DNA of 64,000 nucleotides from Hexactinellida sp. DTS-2022 (lineage: Eukaryota; Porifera; Hexactinellida). Below, piece after piece: positions 24,032 through 34,789 of this stretch. A program made the translations under genes and the position numbers. Position 1 is the first letter of the stretch, and each line of letters begins with the position of its first letter. The stretch is from the NCBI GenBank assembly GCA_028753945.1, contig JAPNXP010000001.1, positions 16,482,501-16,546,500 of the forward strand, read 5' to 3'. A model generated the notes under the pieces. That model made no database searches, had not been told where the DNA came from, and saw only the letters and a list, made by a program, of their open reading frames with translations.

Positions 24032-24218
24032 ACAGTCAACTCCGCTTAATAGAGCCACCGGTTAATAGATTTCACTGCTTAATCGGGTCAAAATGTCGCA
24101 GGATTTATATAACGGATTACATTTTGGCTTGAAATAATTTCGGTTAATAGATTTCTCTGCTTAATCGGGTCAAAGAAACCTGGTCCCGAGGTGACTCTAT
24201 TAAGCGGAGTTGACAGTA
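24032..24218. mobile_element. pogo/mariner-type MITE
   Basis: TACAGTCAACTCCGCTTAAT and ATTAAGCGGAGTTGACAGTA ends, with two internal repeats of GGTTAATAGATTTC and CTGCTTAATCGGGTC. About 95 bp upstream of the propeller start. Confidence 0.78.
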
Positions 24219-24313
24219 TGTATGACTATAGTATGAATCAATGCATTTATTTATTGTAGGGAATTATATTTGAATATTTGAATATCTAATTAGCCTTGCT
24301 GATATATATGCAA

Positions 24314-25264
24314 ATGTCTACAAAGAGGAAACGTAAGAGAGATTCAGATTCTGACTTCAACTCATCTTTCCCAGAAAATTACTACTCCCCCGTAGCTCCG
24401 CCTATAGTGATCAGGTCAAAAAAGATACAACATATTGGCTCAGCTCTAAATCGGGAGAAAAGTATGATTTTGATTTATGGAATGAATAAGCATACTATAA
24501 ATAGAAATATATCCCTAGCGTCCCGAAGACAAACACCTCGATATTTTATTCTATTCACAACTGAAGGGGAACTAATAACTACGTACCTAAACCAGGATAA
24601 TATTAAGTTTCATACACAGGTGTCTATTCATTTTGCTTCAGACTGTATTATAATCCTATCATCCGAAGACGATCAATTTAATCATATTTACATGTATAGT
24701 GACTATGTGAGTAGTGTTACCAAGATAGAGGGTAGACTCTTTGATTGTCACAAGGGTGGAGACATTTATATAACTGACCTTCTACTTAATTCTATATCAG
24801 TATATTCATCCGATGTTGAATTCAAGTATTTTTTCAAACTTACTACATCAAATACTGATTCTGGATCTATTGTTGGATTATCAATTGAGGATGATGTTCT
24901 GTTAGTTGGCATGAAGTTCTGCGAGGAATTTACTATTGGAAAAAGTATTGAATGTAGGCTACACAGATACTGCTTGAGAACTGGAGAGTTACTACAAATT
25001 ATTATTTTGAGAGATCCATTGAGTTTTACAAAGATTGACGATGTATGGGACACCGATGTGTTTACAAATGTTATTTTGGATTGTGACAAATCAAGAGGGT
25101 TTTGCGTGTGTAGTAAAGATGGGAGAATCTGCTATTCTGGATTTAAACATACGATTTTCGATATTAAAATACACGAGGACACCATTAGTTGCTTTCTTAC
25201 AGATGCATTTCAATTGATTTGTGTTTCGGATAGTGGAATTTTGAAAATACAGAGCATCTTGTAA
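24314..25264 (+). CDS. Beta-propeller-like protein, intact copy
   Basis: A 316-residue intronless ORF. I chose the ATG at 24314 (MSTKRKRKRDSDSD) because the paralogue at 26243 starts at the same place; an in-frame ATG also lies at 24308. The N terminus is a basic/acidic stretch, possibly a nuclear signal. The rest is a series of short hydrophobic beta-strand blocks spaced about 45 residues apart (FILFTTEGELITTYL, VSIHFASDCIIILSS, DIYITDLLLNSISVYSSD, RYCLRTGELLQIII, GFCVCSKDGRICYSG, FQLICVSDSGILKIQSI), the look of a six-bladed NHL/WD-type propeller. I do not recognise the family and no catalytic motif is evident. It lies tail-to-tail with the MATE gene beyond the paralogue. Confidence 0.75.
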   Translation: MSTKRKRKRDSDSDFNSSFPENYYSPVAPPIVIRSKKIQHIGSALNREKSMILIYGMNKHTINRNISLASRRQTPRYFILFTTEGELITTYLNQDNIKFHTQVSIHFASDCIIILSSEDDQFNHIYMYSDYVSSVTKIEGRLFDCHKGGDIYITDLLLNSISVYSSDVEFKYFFKLTTSNTDSGSIVGLSIEDDVLLVGMKFCEEFTIGKSIECRLHRYCLRTGELLQIIILRDPLSFTKIDDVWDTDVFTNVILDCDKSRGFCVCSKDGRICYSGFKHTIFDIKIHEDTISCFLTDAFQLICVSDSGILKIQSIL

Positions 25265-25702
25265 TTTTTATACTTTTGCATAATTTCAAATCAACATTTC
25301 ATTACCATTAATTAAAGTGTCGGTAGGTTACCATTTTGGGAGTGTGGTATGATTGGGTGGGAATAGTGCATTAGACGATCCTGAAAAATGGATCGCGATC
25401 CCGATTCCGTTGAGGAATTTTGAAAAATCAGAAATTACTCAACGACAGAGCCTTCAATATCGAAAGTGTCTAAGAATAACTCTGTAGGCATTCATTTCGA
25501 TATAAGATACATAGTATGCTTAGTTAATAACAAGCAATTAATAATATCAACCAACAGCAAAATAGAGAATTTGCAATGTTATTTCTATCTGCTAATTGAA
25601 ATCCTGCGAGCAATTTTTAGTTCCCCTTTCACCTTGTACTACTATATAATTACAAAAGTATTGTATAAACTAGGTTTTCGTTCTAAGTTCTAAAGTTCCA
25701 AG

Positions 25703-26004
25703 TTACCTTATAGGAAATTAACGCGAATTGCTCCAATTCGCGTTAATTTCATGGAGCGTTAATTTCCGTCGTATTAATTTCATGGCGCGTTAATTTCCTA
25801 TAATAAGGTCATTGGACTAGGACAGAATATATCCGGGAATATAATTAGACTAGGACATAATTTACCCATGAGTATAATTAGACTAGGACATTACATCCTC
25901 GGGGGTATACCTTATTATAGGAAATTAACGCGCCATGACATTAACGCGAATTGCTCCAATTCGCGTTAATTTCATGGCGCGTTAATTTCCTATAATAAGG
26001 TAGT
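25703..26004. mobile_element. Composite of two palindromic TAACGCG elements around a shared spacer
   Basis: ACCTTATAGGAAATTAACGC ... CCTATAATAAGGT (about 25703-25808) and ACCTTATTATAGGAAATTAA ... CCTATAATAAGGT (25909-26003). Each has internal inverted GCGAATTGCTCCAATTCGCG. The 100-bp spacer contains repeats of GACTAGGACA. Related element at 62388-62756. Sequence 25265-25700 otherwise shows only similarity to 13666-13890. Confidence 0.65.
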
Positions 26005-26242
26005 TGTTCTAGTAACTTCTAAGTTATACAACTAATATGAAATTGTATTCCAGCAGGGAAAAAAAAAATTCAAAGATTATGTTTGATAAATTTCCCATTT
26101 AATTCCTTCAATAATCTTGTTATTATTCAAATTATTCCAGTAACCGGGGATCCAGGGATTGTAAACGACCAACGCTCGAATATATTACTAGTTTGTGTAA
26201 TCTTTCCAATAAACTTAATTTTAGATCAATAAATATTTCCAT

Positions 26243-27211
26243 ATGTCTGTTCAACAAGAACCAAGGCACAAAAAATACTCTGATTCAAAAGTTCCAGGTA
26301 CACACCCCTCTCTTTCAGAAAATTATCAATCCAGTTTAACTCCTCCTGCAATTACCTATACCAACTCATTATATTATGTTGGCTCATCTTTGAATCGAGA
26401 GAACAATCTGCTATTGATTTATGCGATAGATAAGCATAGATCTTCGTTTTACAGACATTTTCGTGGACATTTGCTTTTATTTACATTGGAAGGTTATCTA
26501 GTCACGCAGTATCTTTGTCGAATTGTACTCCTTGATCACTCAGCTGTTTCTGTTCATTTCACAACAGATAACATTCTTTTCTTACCAACCCAATACTACC
26601 CGCAAGGTGTAATTTTTCACTATACTGATTACTCCAGTGGAGCAAATAATATCGAAGGTATTCTATTTGCTTGTCATATGAACGGAGATATCTACAGCAC
26701 AGGAAAACAACAAAATTCAATCTCAGTTTATTCATCTGATTTTCAATTAAAAAGAAATTTTGCACTTGCTTCTTCGGATCCTATGCCTGGTTTCATTCTA
26801 GCATTAATGATCGAAGAAGATGTGTTGGTGGTTCTTGTGAAGTGTTGTGAGAAACTTCGTTGGAAACCAAATTTCGAGCGGCCAACTGTTACACCTGAAT
26901 GTGAGTTATACAGATACTGCTTGAAGACAGGCGAATTATTACAACTTTGTGCCTTGGCTGAAAGATTGGGTTATAGACATATTACTAATGTATGTTGTAC
27001 GGATCGTATTACAAATGTCTTATTGGACTGCGACAAATCATCTGGTTATTGTGTTTGGAGTCCAGATGGGAGAATTCGGTATTATCAATTGAAAGCGGGG
27101 AATTATCTTAGGAAATGGCCCAATAAAACAATTGGCTATTCACTCACAGATAACTTTCAACTTATCTGTGTTATGTATAGCGGAGGATTCAAAGTATACA
27201 ATATTCTATGA
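26243..27211 (+). CDS. Beta-propeller-like protein, diverged paralogue
   Basis: 322 residues, intronless, ATG at 26243. It shares the whole layout of the 24314 protein (GSSLNRENNLLLIYAIDKH, LLLFTLEGYLVTQYL, NGDIYSTGKQQNSISVYSSD, YRYCLKTGELLQL, ITNVLLDCDKSSGYCVWSPD, NFQLICVMYSGGFKVYNIL) at roughly 40% identity by eye. It has no counterpart in the first segment, so it arose or was retained only here. The conserved C-D-K-S...G-x-x-V and Y-S-S-D motifs between paralogues suggest structural blades kept under selection. Function unknown. Confidence 0.75.
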   Translation: MSVQQEPRHKKYSDSKVPGTHPSLSENYQSSLTPPAITYTNSLYYVGSSLNRENNLLLIYAIDKHRSSFYRHFRGHLLLFTLEGYLVTQYLCRIVLLDHSAVSVHFTTDNILFLPTQYYPQGVIFHYTDYSSGANNIEGILFACHMNGDIYSTGKQQNSISVYSSDFQLKRNFALASSDPMPGFILALMIEEDVLVVLVKCCEKLRWKPNFERPTVTPECELYRYCLKTGELLQLCALAERLGYRHITNVCCTDRITNVLLDCDKSSGYCVWSPDGRIRYYQLKAGNYLRKWPNKTIGYSLTDNFQLICVMYSGGFKVYNIL

Positions 27212-27267
27212 ATTTTTTCTGGAGTTTTATTTGTGTATACGTACATACTAAAACACCAAAGACCTAT

Positions 27268-27400
27268 CTATATTATTGAACTCTATTGTTGTTTGTGTTT
27301 TTTTGTCCGGATTGCATTAACGAAATAGGGGAATGGATCTAATCTTAATATTATCTCAATATTATTACCTACTTTGGTACAACAACAATTTAATGTGCTT
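27268..27400 (+). mobile_element. Truncated Helitron-like 5' end
   Basis: A|TCTATATTATTGAACTC, then TTGTTTGTG and TTTGTCCGGATTGCATTAA, the standard 5' region. No tandem units or tail follow. Confidence 0.6.
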
Positions 27401-27472
27401 CTTCTAGTAAACTATAGTAGGTTCCTATGCTGGTTTGAATATTAGATTATTGGAGGTGTATTATATCAAATA

Positions 27473-27576
27473 TACAGTGGAGTCTCCAAATAACGGACAC
27501 TTTGGGGACATGGATTTTGTCCGTTGTAGAGGGGCTGTCCCCTTCTCGGAGTGTTCGTTTTGGAGACTCTATTGTA
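27473..27576. mobile_element. MITE, 104 bp, with an empty site in the sister segment
   Basis: TACAGTGGAGTCTCCAAATA and TTTTGGAGACTCTATTGTA. The matching place in copy 1 (about 14153-14157) reads CAAATATAAATGC without it, proving insertion at TA after duplication. Confidence 0.88.
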
Positions 27577-27747
27577 AATGCATTTTGGAATTACCAATCA
27601 ATTTAATACAATCTAGAAATAAGGAAAAACAGTGAAAATAATATAGAAATTAGTACAGAACCTTGAATTAGTAATTCTAACCAGTAAGAGCAATGTTTAG
27701 AAACTCTAGAAATCAATTCAGTAGGTCTTAAATAGAACCAAATAGAT

Positions 27748-29304
27748 CTAACAAATCTGCCCAAACACAAAAGAAGAGACAAACAAAATGATGCCAAACA
27801 ACAACACAGTGATATACCGCATGAAAAGAACAATCTTTTTATTATCACACTTTCTTGTTGGAAGTCTGTGAGTATCTGATATTGTCAGTAATATTGGGAC
27901 AGGAATTGAGTTCTCTGTGCTAGTATTTGCTGCAACTTTCTTTGTAATATATTCCCAATTGTAGAAGTACAGTAGTAAGAGCTGAGAAATACTGGAGGCC
28001 ATTATACCGATGGATAGAAAGAGAAAATATCCTGACGCTTTCCAAGATATATAAAAGGAAAACAAACATCCAAGTGGAACTGTTAAGAGACACCAAATGA
28101 ACGGCAGAGTTGTTGCATACAACTGAAGGCAACAGGCATTACAAATGCCTCTAGATACTAGACACAAATCAGACAAAATGCATACACTGATAATCTTTAA
28201 ACCGAATTCTATTAGTACCCTCATTTCTTCAACAGACGTGAAGACATAGGAAAGCCAGTTAGCACAACCGAATGTGATTATTCCAAAGATACTGAGTATG
28301 AAAACCATATAGCATATGCTTACAACAGCGGCTTTCTTAGCCTGTGACAAATTATTTTCTCCAAGAAGGTTCCCGATTCGGACCAGGGCTCCCATTCCAT
28401 ATCCATATGAAGCTGCAGAAAATAGAGTCCAAACTATATTTAGAATCCCCAATATCGCAAATTGCTTTGTATCTCCCAGAATAAATCCGATGAATACTAT
28501 TGGAATAATTCTGGCATTAAAAATATCGCCAAAAAACTGTCCAATGCAAGAAATTCCATACTTCAAGAAATGGTACCAGTCAGTTAAGAATTCAAATGAC
28601 CAATCATTGTAGTTCCTAATATGCACCTCTGTCATTCGAACATACATGTATAAGAGAAGAGCAATCATGTATGTGCTAATTGTATAGGACAGAGCAACAC
28701 CTGTTATCTCCAAGGGAATTACAACTACCAACAACCACTGTAGAAAGACGTTTAAGCAATTTCCCATTATCACAATTACTAGAATTGGGTACACGATGTT
28801 CTGTGACTGTAGAAATCCGTTAGTCAGCTTGTAGTAGATATACGCTGGATATCCAAAGCAGAATATCGTTGTATATTGCCCTGCTCCTTCTGCTATCAGA
28901 ATATCGGCTGATAGGTAGTGTACGAGAGGCCTAACATTAATCAAGAGACTCCATAAAGGGAAACAGGTGAGAGATGCTATGAACAATGCCCTTGTGTAGT
29001 ACATACCGACTAGTTTGTGGTTCTTAGCCCCGTATGCTTGTGAACAGAGTGTGTTCATACCAGTTGCAATTCCTTGCATCATCACATAAGCTGTGAAATA
29101 TATTATCGTCTGCCCGAGATACAGAGAACTGACTTTCTCGCTCATCTCTTCACCTGATGTTCTTGAGATGAAAATTGTACCCATTTTGGATTGAATAGCA
29201 TCACAAAAGAAACTAGATGCCCCTACTACAGCTAGCTTGTTTAAGTACTTGAGTTCTTCTATAATCCAATATGTTCTTTTTACTAAATTATATAGATTGT
29301 ACAT
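27748..29304 (-). CDS. SLC47: MATE-family multidrug/toxin extrusion transporter, copy 2
   Basis: 518 residues, intronless, about 95% identical to the copy at 14331-15884, with ATG at the same place (MYNLYNLVKRTYW). It keeps CSQAYGA and VRIGNLLGENN and every hydrophobic segment. Differences cluster at the first ten residues and are conservative elsewhere (I/V, L/M, A/S), consistent with purifying selection on both copies. The stop is one codon later (..GQIC). Both paralogues are probably functional exporters; substrate cannot be told from sequence. Downstream it is convergent with the propeller paralogue. Confidence 0.92.
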   Translation of the reverse strand: MYNLYNLVKRTYWIIEELKYLNKLAVVGASSFFCDAIQSKMGTIFISRTSGEEMSEKVSSLYLGQTIIYFTAYVMMQGIATGMNTLCSQAYGAKNHKLVGMYYTRALFIASLTCFPLWSLLINVRPLVHYLSADILIAEGAGQYTTIFCFGYPAYIYYKLTNGFLQSQNIVYPILVIVIMGNCLNVFLQWLLVVVIPLEITGVALSYTISTYMIALLLYMYVRMTEVHIRNYNDWSFEFLTDWYHFLKYGISCIGQFFGDIFNARIIPIVFIGFILGDTKQFAILGILNIVWTLFSAASYGYGMGALVRIGNLLGENNLSQAKKAAVVSICYMVFILSIFGIITFGCANWLSYVFTSVEEMRVLIEFGLKIISVCILSDLCLVSRGICNACCLQLYATTLPFIWCLLTVPLGCLFSFYISWKASGYFLFLSIGIMASSISQLLLLYFYNWEYITKKVAANTSTENSIPVPILLTISDTHRLPTRKCDNKKIVLFMRYITVLLFGIILFVSSFVFGQIC

Positions 29305-29975
29305 AATCGATCGAAACTATAAGGTTAGCTGTACGTACATAATACGTTTTATTTATAGCTAAATTAATATACTCATAAAGTACATCTTTTTCATAACAAG
29401 ACGATCACTGCTCGACCTTTGTGGTTGGGCTTCTCTATTTATCAGGAATTAATTATATTAGTTATGTCATACCATTTTTAATTCGATGATGCCTTAGTAT
29501 TGGGGCAGCAGCTCGCATGAGCATGACCCAAGACAATAGGCGTGATCATCCAATCATAGGCGTAATATTTTCTACTTTTTCAGAAAGCCTGGTGTCCGAA
29601 GTAGATGGTGAATCCGAACGAAGTCGAAATTATTGTAGGCTGCGTCTGTTCCGAAATTCTACATCTCTATAGTAGCATTATAACAATGTTAGCGCGCTTA
29701 GGGTCGGATGATGAAGCCTGTTGTATTGCAGATTCAGCAAATACAGTACATTATAATAACATTCAACTGGATAGTGACAATCTACCAGACCCCTGCAGGT
29801 TCTTGACCTGAGGGAATCCGGATCCCAGAATAGGTACTTTTACGCCTATGCACCCAATACCTGAGGTATTATTCCGCTTTGAATTCCCATGGGAGTCCCA
29901 AATTTTGAATAATTAACAGTTATAACAGTTAAGGGCGCGTATGAGACTGACAAATCTAAAAAAGATGTAGTACAC

Positions 29976-30123
29976 AGTGGCGGCGCCAGGGGGGGGAGGG
30001 CATGGCCCCCCTCTTTTGAGGCTGCCCCCCCATAGAATAACATTGTTCTACAGTGTGGCCCCCCTGAAATCCCCCTGGCCCCCCCTGAGCTCCCCTACCT
30101 GAAAATCCTGGCGCCGCCTCTGG
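29976..30123. mobile_element. hAT-type MITE, 148 bp, near the end of the second segment
   Basis: CAGTGGCGGCGCCAGG and CTGGCGCCGCCTCTG ends, flanked by GTAGTACA / GTAGTACC (7 of 8 match). Similarity between the two duplicated segments fades at 29960, just before it. Sequence 30140-31070 beyond is AT-rich with no gene visible. Confidence 0.8.
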
Positions 30124-31089
30124 TAGTACCATATCTCTTTCATAATGCTACCTCCCACCTGATATATCAATTCAAACTATTTTGACTAATTGGTCCAAAC
30201 TCGGATAATCAAAACCAATTCAAATAATTGGGGTTAAAACAATCGAAAGTATTGATTTAAACATTATTATTTAAAAATGCATCTTTACCATAAGGTTTTT
30301 GAGACACTTTTGAGATCTTAAAACACTTTTCCTAGGTCAAGCCGATTCTTACGACAAGCTCTTACATCTAAAGACACTGTTTTGCACAGACAATGAAGTC
30401 CAGTCTATGGATATGATGCTTATAGTATAAATTTCAGTTGCTTTAAAAAAATATGATCATTCACTCTTTCTACACTAACTGGCCAAAAGTATTTCAATAT
30501 CAATAATTTGTATTCGTACATTCAAGCATATAGAAGCATAATAAAATTGGAAGATGCTTCAAAATGGCTATTTAGATAAAACAATATGTCAAGTATAAAT
30601 TAAAATAGCCAAATTTTTGAATTTATATTTTTATGCAGGTGTTGAACTCATTAACTATATAATTAGCTATTTAAATGTCTAATTTCTGATCATTAAGATG
30701 CAATGAGAATATACAAGTTCTATTGCAGATTTGAATACCACATGGTCGAATTACTCTAAATGCATAAATTCAAATCAATACGATTATTTTCTACTGAGAT
30801 ACAGCCACATTTCCATTTGTGCTACTTGTGCCACAAGTGGCAGGTGGCAGAAACACTTATGCCACTTAATGTATATTGGCTAAAATTACTTCAAATTTTA
30901 AAAAAAAAATTATAACCATAGTAAGATATTTATAGTAATTTCAGAGTATTTCAAACAGTCTAATTAAGTTACCAGACGAATATTGTGTGTGCATTAAAAT
31001 TCCTATTGTTCAAATACTTTTGGCTCGTTCGTACCCCTCGTATCCTTTAAGTAATTGACCTTCTTCACTTGTGATGAACTGTCTCGTAG

Positions 31090-31435
31090 GACCCATTTTG
31101 GAATACTGTCACAATTCAGAATCCATTTATGGACTACTGTCACAAGTTACAATTATTTATGCTACTGTCATAAGTCAGAACCCATTTTGGAATACTATGC
31201 CAATTCAGAATCCATTTTGTAATACTGTCACAAGTAATAATCCTTTTCTGAGTACTGTCACAAGTTACAATTCTTTTATGACTACTATCACAAGTCAGAA
31301 CCCATTTTGGATTGCTATCACAATACAGAATCCATTTTGGAGTACTGTCACAAGTAATAATCCTTTTCTGAGTACTGTCACAATCAGAACCCATTTATCG
31401 ACTACTGTCACAATTCAGAATCGATTCTCAGAATA
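31090..31435. repeat. ~30-bp tandem repeat array
   Basis: About eleven imperfect units built on ACTGTCACAA, TCAGAATCC and ATTTTGGA. Because the unit is a multiple of three, both strands stay open (121 and 84 codons). I treat those as chance frames. Confidence 0.85.
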
Positions 31436-31574
31436 ATTTCCAGCGCCCCACCCACTATTACTTTCTGGCTACAAGCCTGGCCACATTCCAAGATAATATA
31501 TCGGTGTAATGAGAACATTTCCTTGGTCCTCGGGGGTATTGTCCTTGGGAAAGACAAGTAGGTTGGCTGTCACG

Positions 31575-31900
31575 AAATATTTGGTCCGTGTTGTTTTTGG
31601 ATCGGGCGGACCAAATATTTCAGTTATATTTGAACCGGCCGGACCAAATATTTACCCGAACTAATTATATTTCAGACATTTTTGGTCCTCCCGGACCAAA
31701 TATTTCAGACGATTTTGTTTCGGCTTACCGCTATACATTTTGATTCCCTCGGACCAAATATTTCATGCGTTTTTGGTCCGGGTTTACATTTCACCAATGA
31801 GATTTGGCTTATTGGTAGTGACCGTCGTGCCAATAGTATACCGATTAGTCTCGAGGGAAGAGATTTTAAATAGTTGTAATGCGTGTTCCCCAAGGACCAA
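31575..31900. repeat. Interspersed GGACCAAATATTT repeat cluster
   Basis: GGACCAAATATTT recurs about every 35-60 bp (near 31608, 31643, 31693, 31750), with an inverted end GTCCTTGGG / CCCCAAGGAC around the block (31539 and 31888). Likely a MITE of about 370 bp. More copies follow at 32215-32235. Confidence 0.6.
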
Positions 31901-32077
31901 ACAAAAGAAGTACACTAATGGATAAAATCAATGCTGTTGTTAAATTAACTCTATATTTATCTGTTTAAGAAAATGCATATTTATTAGAATATTGCTCTCA
32001 TAATCTAGAATATATTACCCTATTGAACACAATAATATACAATCAGACCAAAAACGTATGAAATATTTCGTCTGTGG

Positions 32078-32178
32078 GCATAGGCGCCAATTTCCCTTTT
32101 TTTCGGGGTCGGACCACCCCAATTTCCAATTAGGACCCCCCCAACTTTTGGTGTCCGGCCTCAAAGGTTGGCGCCCAT
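32078..32178. mobile_element. hAT-type MITE, 101 bp
   Basis: Ends GCATAGGCGCCAA and TTGGCGCCCAT, with target duplication GTCTGTGG at 32070-32077 and 32179-32186. A possible end sequence (GCATAGGCGCC) recurs at 45789. Confidence 0.82.
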
Positions 32179-33120
32179 GTCTGTGGGACAAAAATGTAAA
32201 CGCGGACAAAAATGTCTAAAATATTTGGTCGGGGGACCAAAAATAAACCCGGAGTAGCAGCCCAGATTAACCCCCACCAGTGTATACCCGGGTATAATCA
32301 GGCCTAGGACAGAATATACCCCGGATATATTCTGTCCTAGCCTAAAACATTCCCGGGTATGAAGTGGGTTAGCCCAAAATCTACCCATCAAGCCCAGAAT
32401 ATACACCCTTGGGAGTATAATCTGAGCTAGGACAGAATATATCCCTCTCTTATTCAATTGGGTAAGCCTAATTTTCTGGATTTTACGGAACGGGACGGGA
32501 CAGTGGTCTAGTAGGTTATCAAATATGTAGTATTTCGAATGACGATTGAACAAAAAACCCACCACAGTCTATTAATTATGTGATTTTAATTTGTATAACT
32601 AAATACGTACTAATTAATTGAAAAGAATGGAAAATAATTGTGAATAGATTATAAGCAATTATTTTTGACGAATAATTATAATCCATTATTGATTGTTAAA
32701 ACTACCAAGATAACTAATTATTTGATCAAATTCAACTTCTCAGCGGGTAAACCTCGCTAATAAACTATCCATATCGCGAATACCCAAAATTTGCCAAAAA
32801 GTTATCGTGTAGTCATGAATATTTCGTTATATTCGAGAATCATTCAACTTAAAGATGGGACACACGCCTATTTGTTTATATATGAAGAAAATTAGATAGT
32901 AGAACAAAGTTGCATCATATATTTGGAATGTTGCATACAATTTTTTTTCGATATTTCATGTAAATTGTTGAGTATTCGACATTCATGCAAAATTGTTGCA
33001 CTTGTATATTACAATGTTGCATGCAACAAAGTTGCTTCGTGATGAAGGAATTTATGTATACATAGATTACACCAGATGCCCCACATTTTTCCATATGACA
33101 CAATATACGGTAGGCAGGGA

Positions 33121-34617
33121 CACGGACTACTATATTACCCGGACGCGACAAAGCCAAACCACAGTCAAAAATGCATAGGCTGAACATTGTATGACTGAAA
33201 ATATAGTCAATTCTGTATTTTTAGTCACTAAATTTGATATCTAACACAATCTTTTGGCGCTGAATTCACAAATGTCAATTTCAATGTTCAAAAACTCACT
33301 CCCCGCCCTAATCTTTTGCAAAAAGGCGTGGTCACACCCAAATATAGTCAATTCCATATTTTTGTTCTATTACTTCATCATAACACTAAATTCGCAATAT
33401 CCTCTTAACTAGGAACGGTATTGATGAACATATGATTAATAAATTGTTCAGCTAAATAATAAATATATATTACTACGTGACCTTCATTATACAAGGCCTG
33501 ACTTGCTAAGCGAAAATTTGTGTACCATGGATTACTTATAGCGCATTGAAAAATGGAGAATTGATCTTTATTCCAATAATTAGCAATGATAGAGCTGAAA
33601 GTGTATTATAGCTATATAGGAATATGGTATCCGGATATACATAGCACCCTCCAGAATTGTGATATGTCATCATCTGATGACGTTATGGTTATTTTGGTTG
33701 CGAATTATCTTGTTTTTCTAGCATACTTTTAACATAGTTAAACGCGTTATAAATGTCCAAAATTGGAACATGGTTATACCCAGAAGTAGTTGAATAAAAT
33801 ATATCGAAATTATAAATGGAATGTTGACACATTCCTCGGTTGCCATGGAAATTGTATATTTCCTAAATGTGCCATAACTCAAAAACTATGAATGTTATGT
33901 AAACTAGGCTGGTACTGATCTATCCGGAATTGGTAACTTCATATTCATTTACAATACAGTTTATATGCCTAACTTCAATAATCTTTGAGATAATCAGATA
34001 ATTAACACCTAATTCATTATTAGGTAATGACTCACTAAAAATAACCATAACGTCATCAGATGATGACATATCACAATTCTGGAGGGTGTTATGTATACCT
34101 GGATACCATATTCCTATAGCTATAATACACTTTGAGCTCTATCATTGCTAATTATTGGAATAAAGATCAATTCTCCATTTTTCAATGCGCTATAAGTAAT
34201 CCATGGTACACAAATTTTCGCTTAGCAAGTCAGGCCTTGTATAATGAAGGTCACGTAGTAATATATATTTATTATTTAGCTGAACAATTTATTAATCATA
34301 TGTTCATCAATACCGTTCCTAGTTAATTAAGAGGATATTGCGAATTTAGTGTTATGATCAGATGAAGTAATAGAACAAAAATATGGAATTGACCATATTT
34401 GGGTGTGACTACGCCTTTTTGCAAAAGATTAGGGCGGGGAGTGAGTTTTTGAACCTTGAAATTGACATTTTTGAATTCAGCGCCAAAAGATTGTGTTAGA
34501 TACCAAATTTAGTGACTAAAAATACAGAATTGACCATATTTTAAGTCATACAATGTTCAGCCTATGCATTTTTGACTGTGGTTGGCTTTGTCGCGTCCGA
34601 GTAATATAGTAGTCCGT
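33121..34617. mobile_element. Foldback element, 1.5-kb palindrome
   Basis: Arms of about 700 bp begin CACGGACTACTATATTACC and end with the complement. GGCAGGGA flanks both sides (33113-33120, 34618-34625). The middle (about 33910-34030) is non-palindromic. It contains the segment reused in the plexin intron at 4905-5290. It ends 170 bp before the ABCC relic. Confidence 0.88.
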
Positions 34618-34789
34618 GGCAGGGAGTATAATCTGTCCTAGCACAGAATATCCCGGGTATAAACACAGTAAATTGGATTAGAGGGAACTTGATTTCACAA
34701 ATCATCTATTTTTGGATCGAAAAACTTTTCCTAGTTAGCTAAGAAATGAGGAGCTGACATCAAAATAGCTCTTGCTAAGACATTGAAAA

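Noticed and set aside
31071-31436. 121-codon open frame with a repeated NPFWNTVTSN-like motif, also open on the other strand
   Set aside because: It lies wholly in a ~30-bp tandem array; a unit divisible by three keeps frames open by chance. No start context or neighbours.
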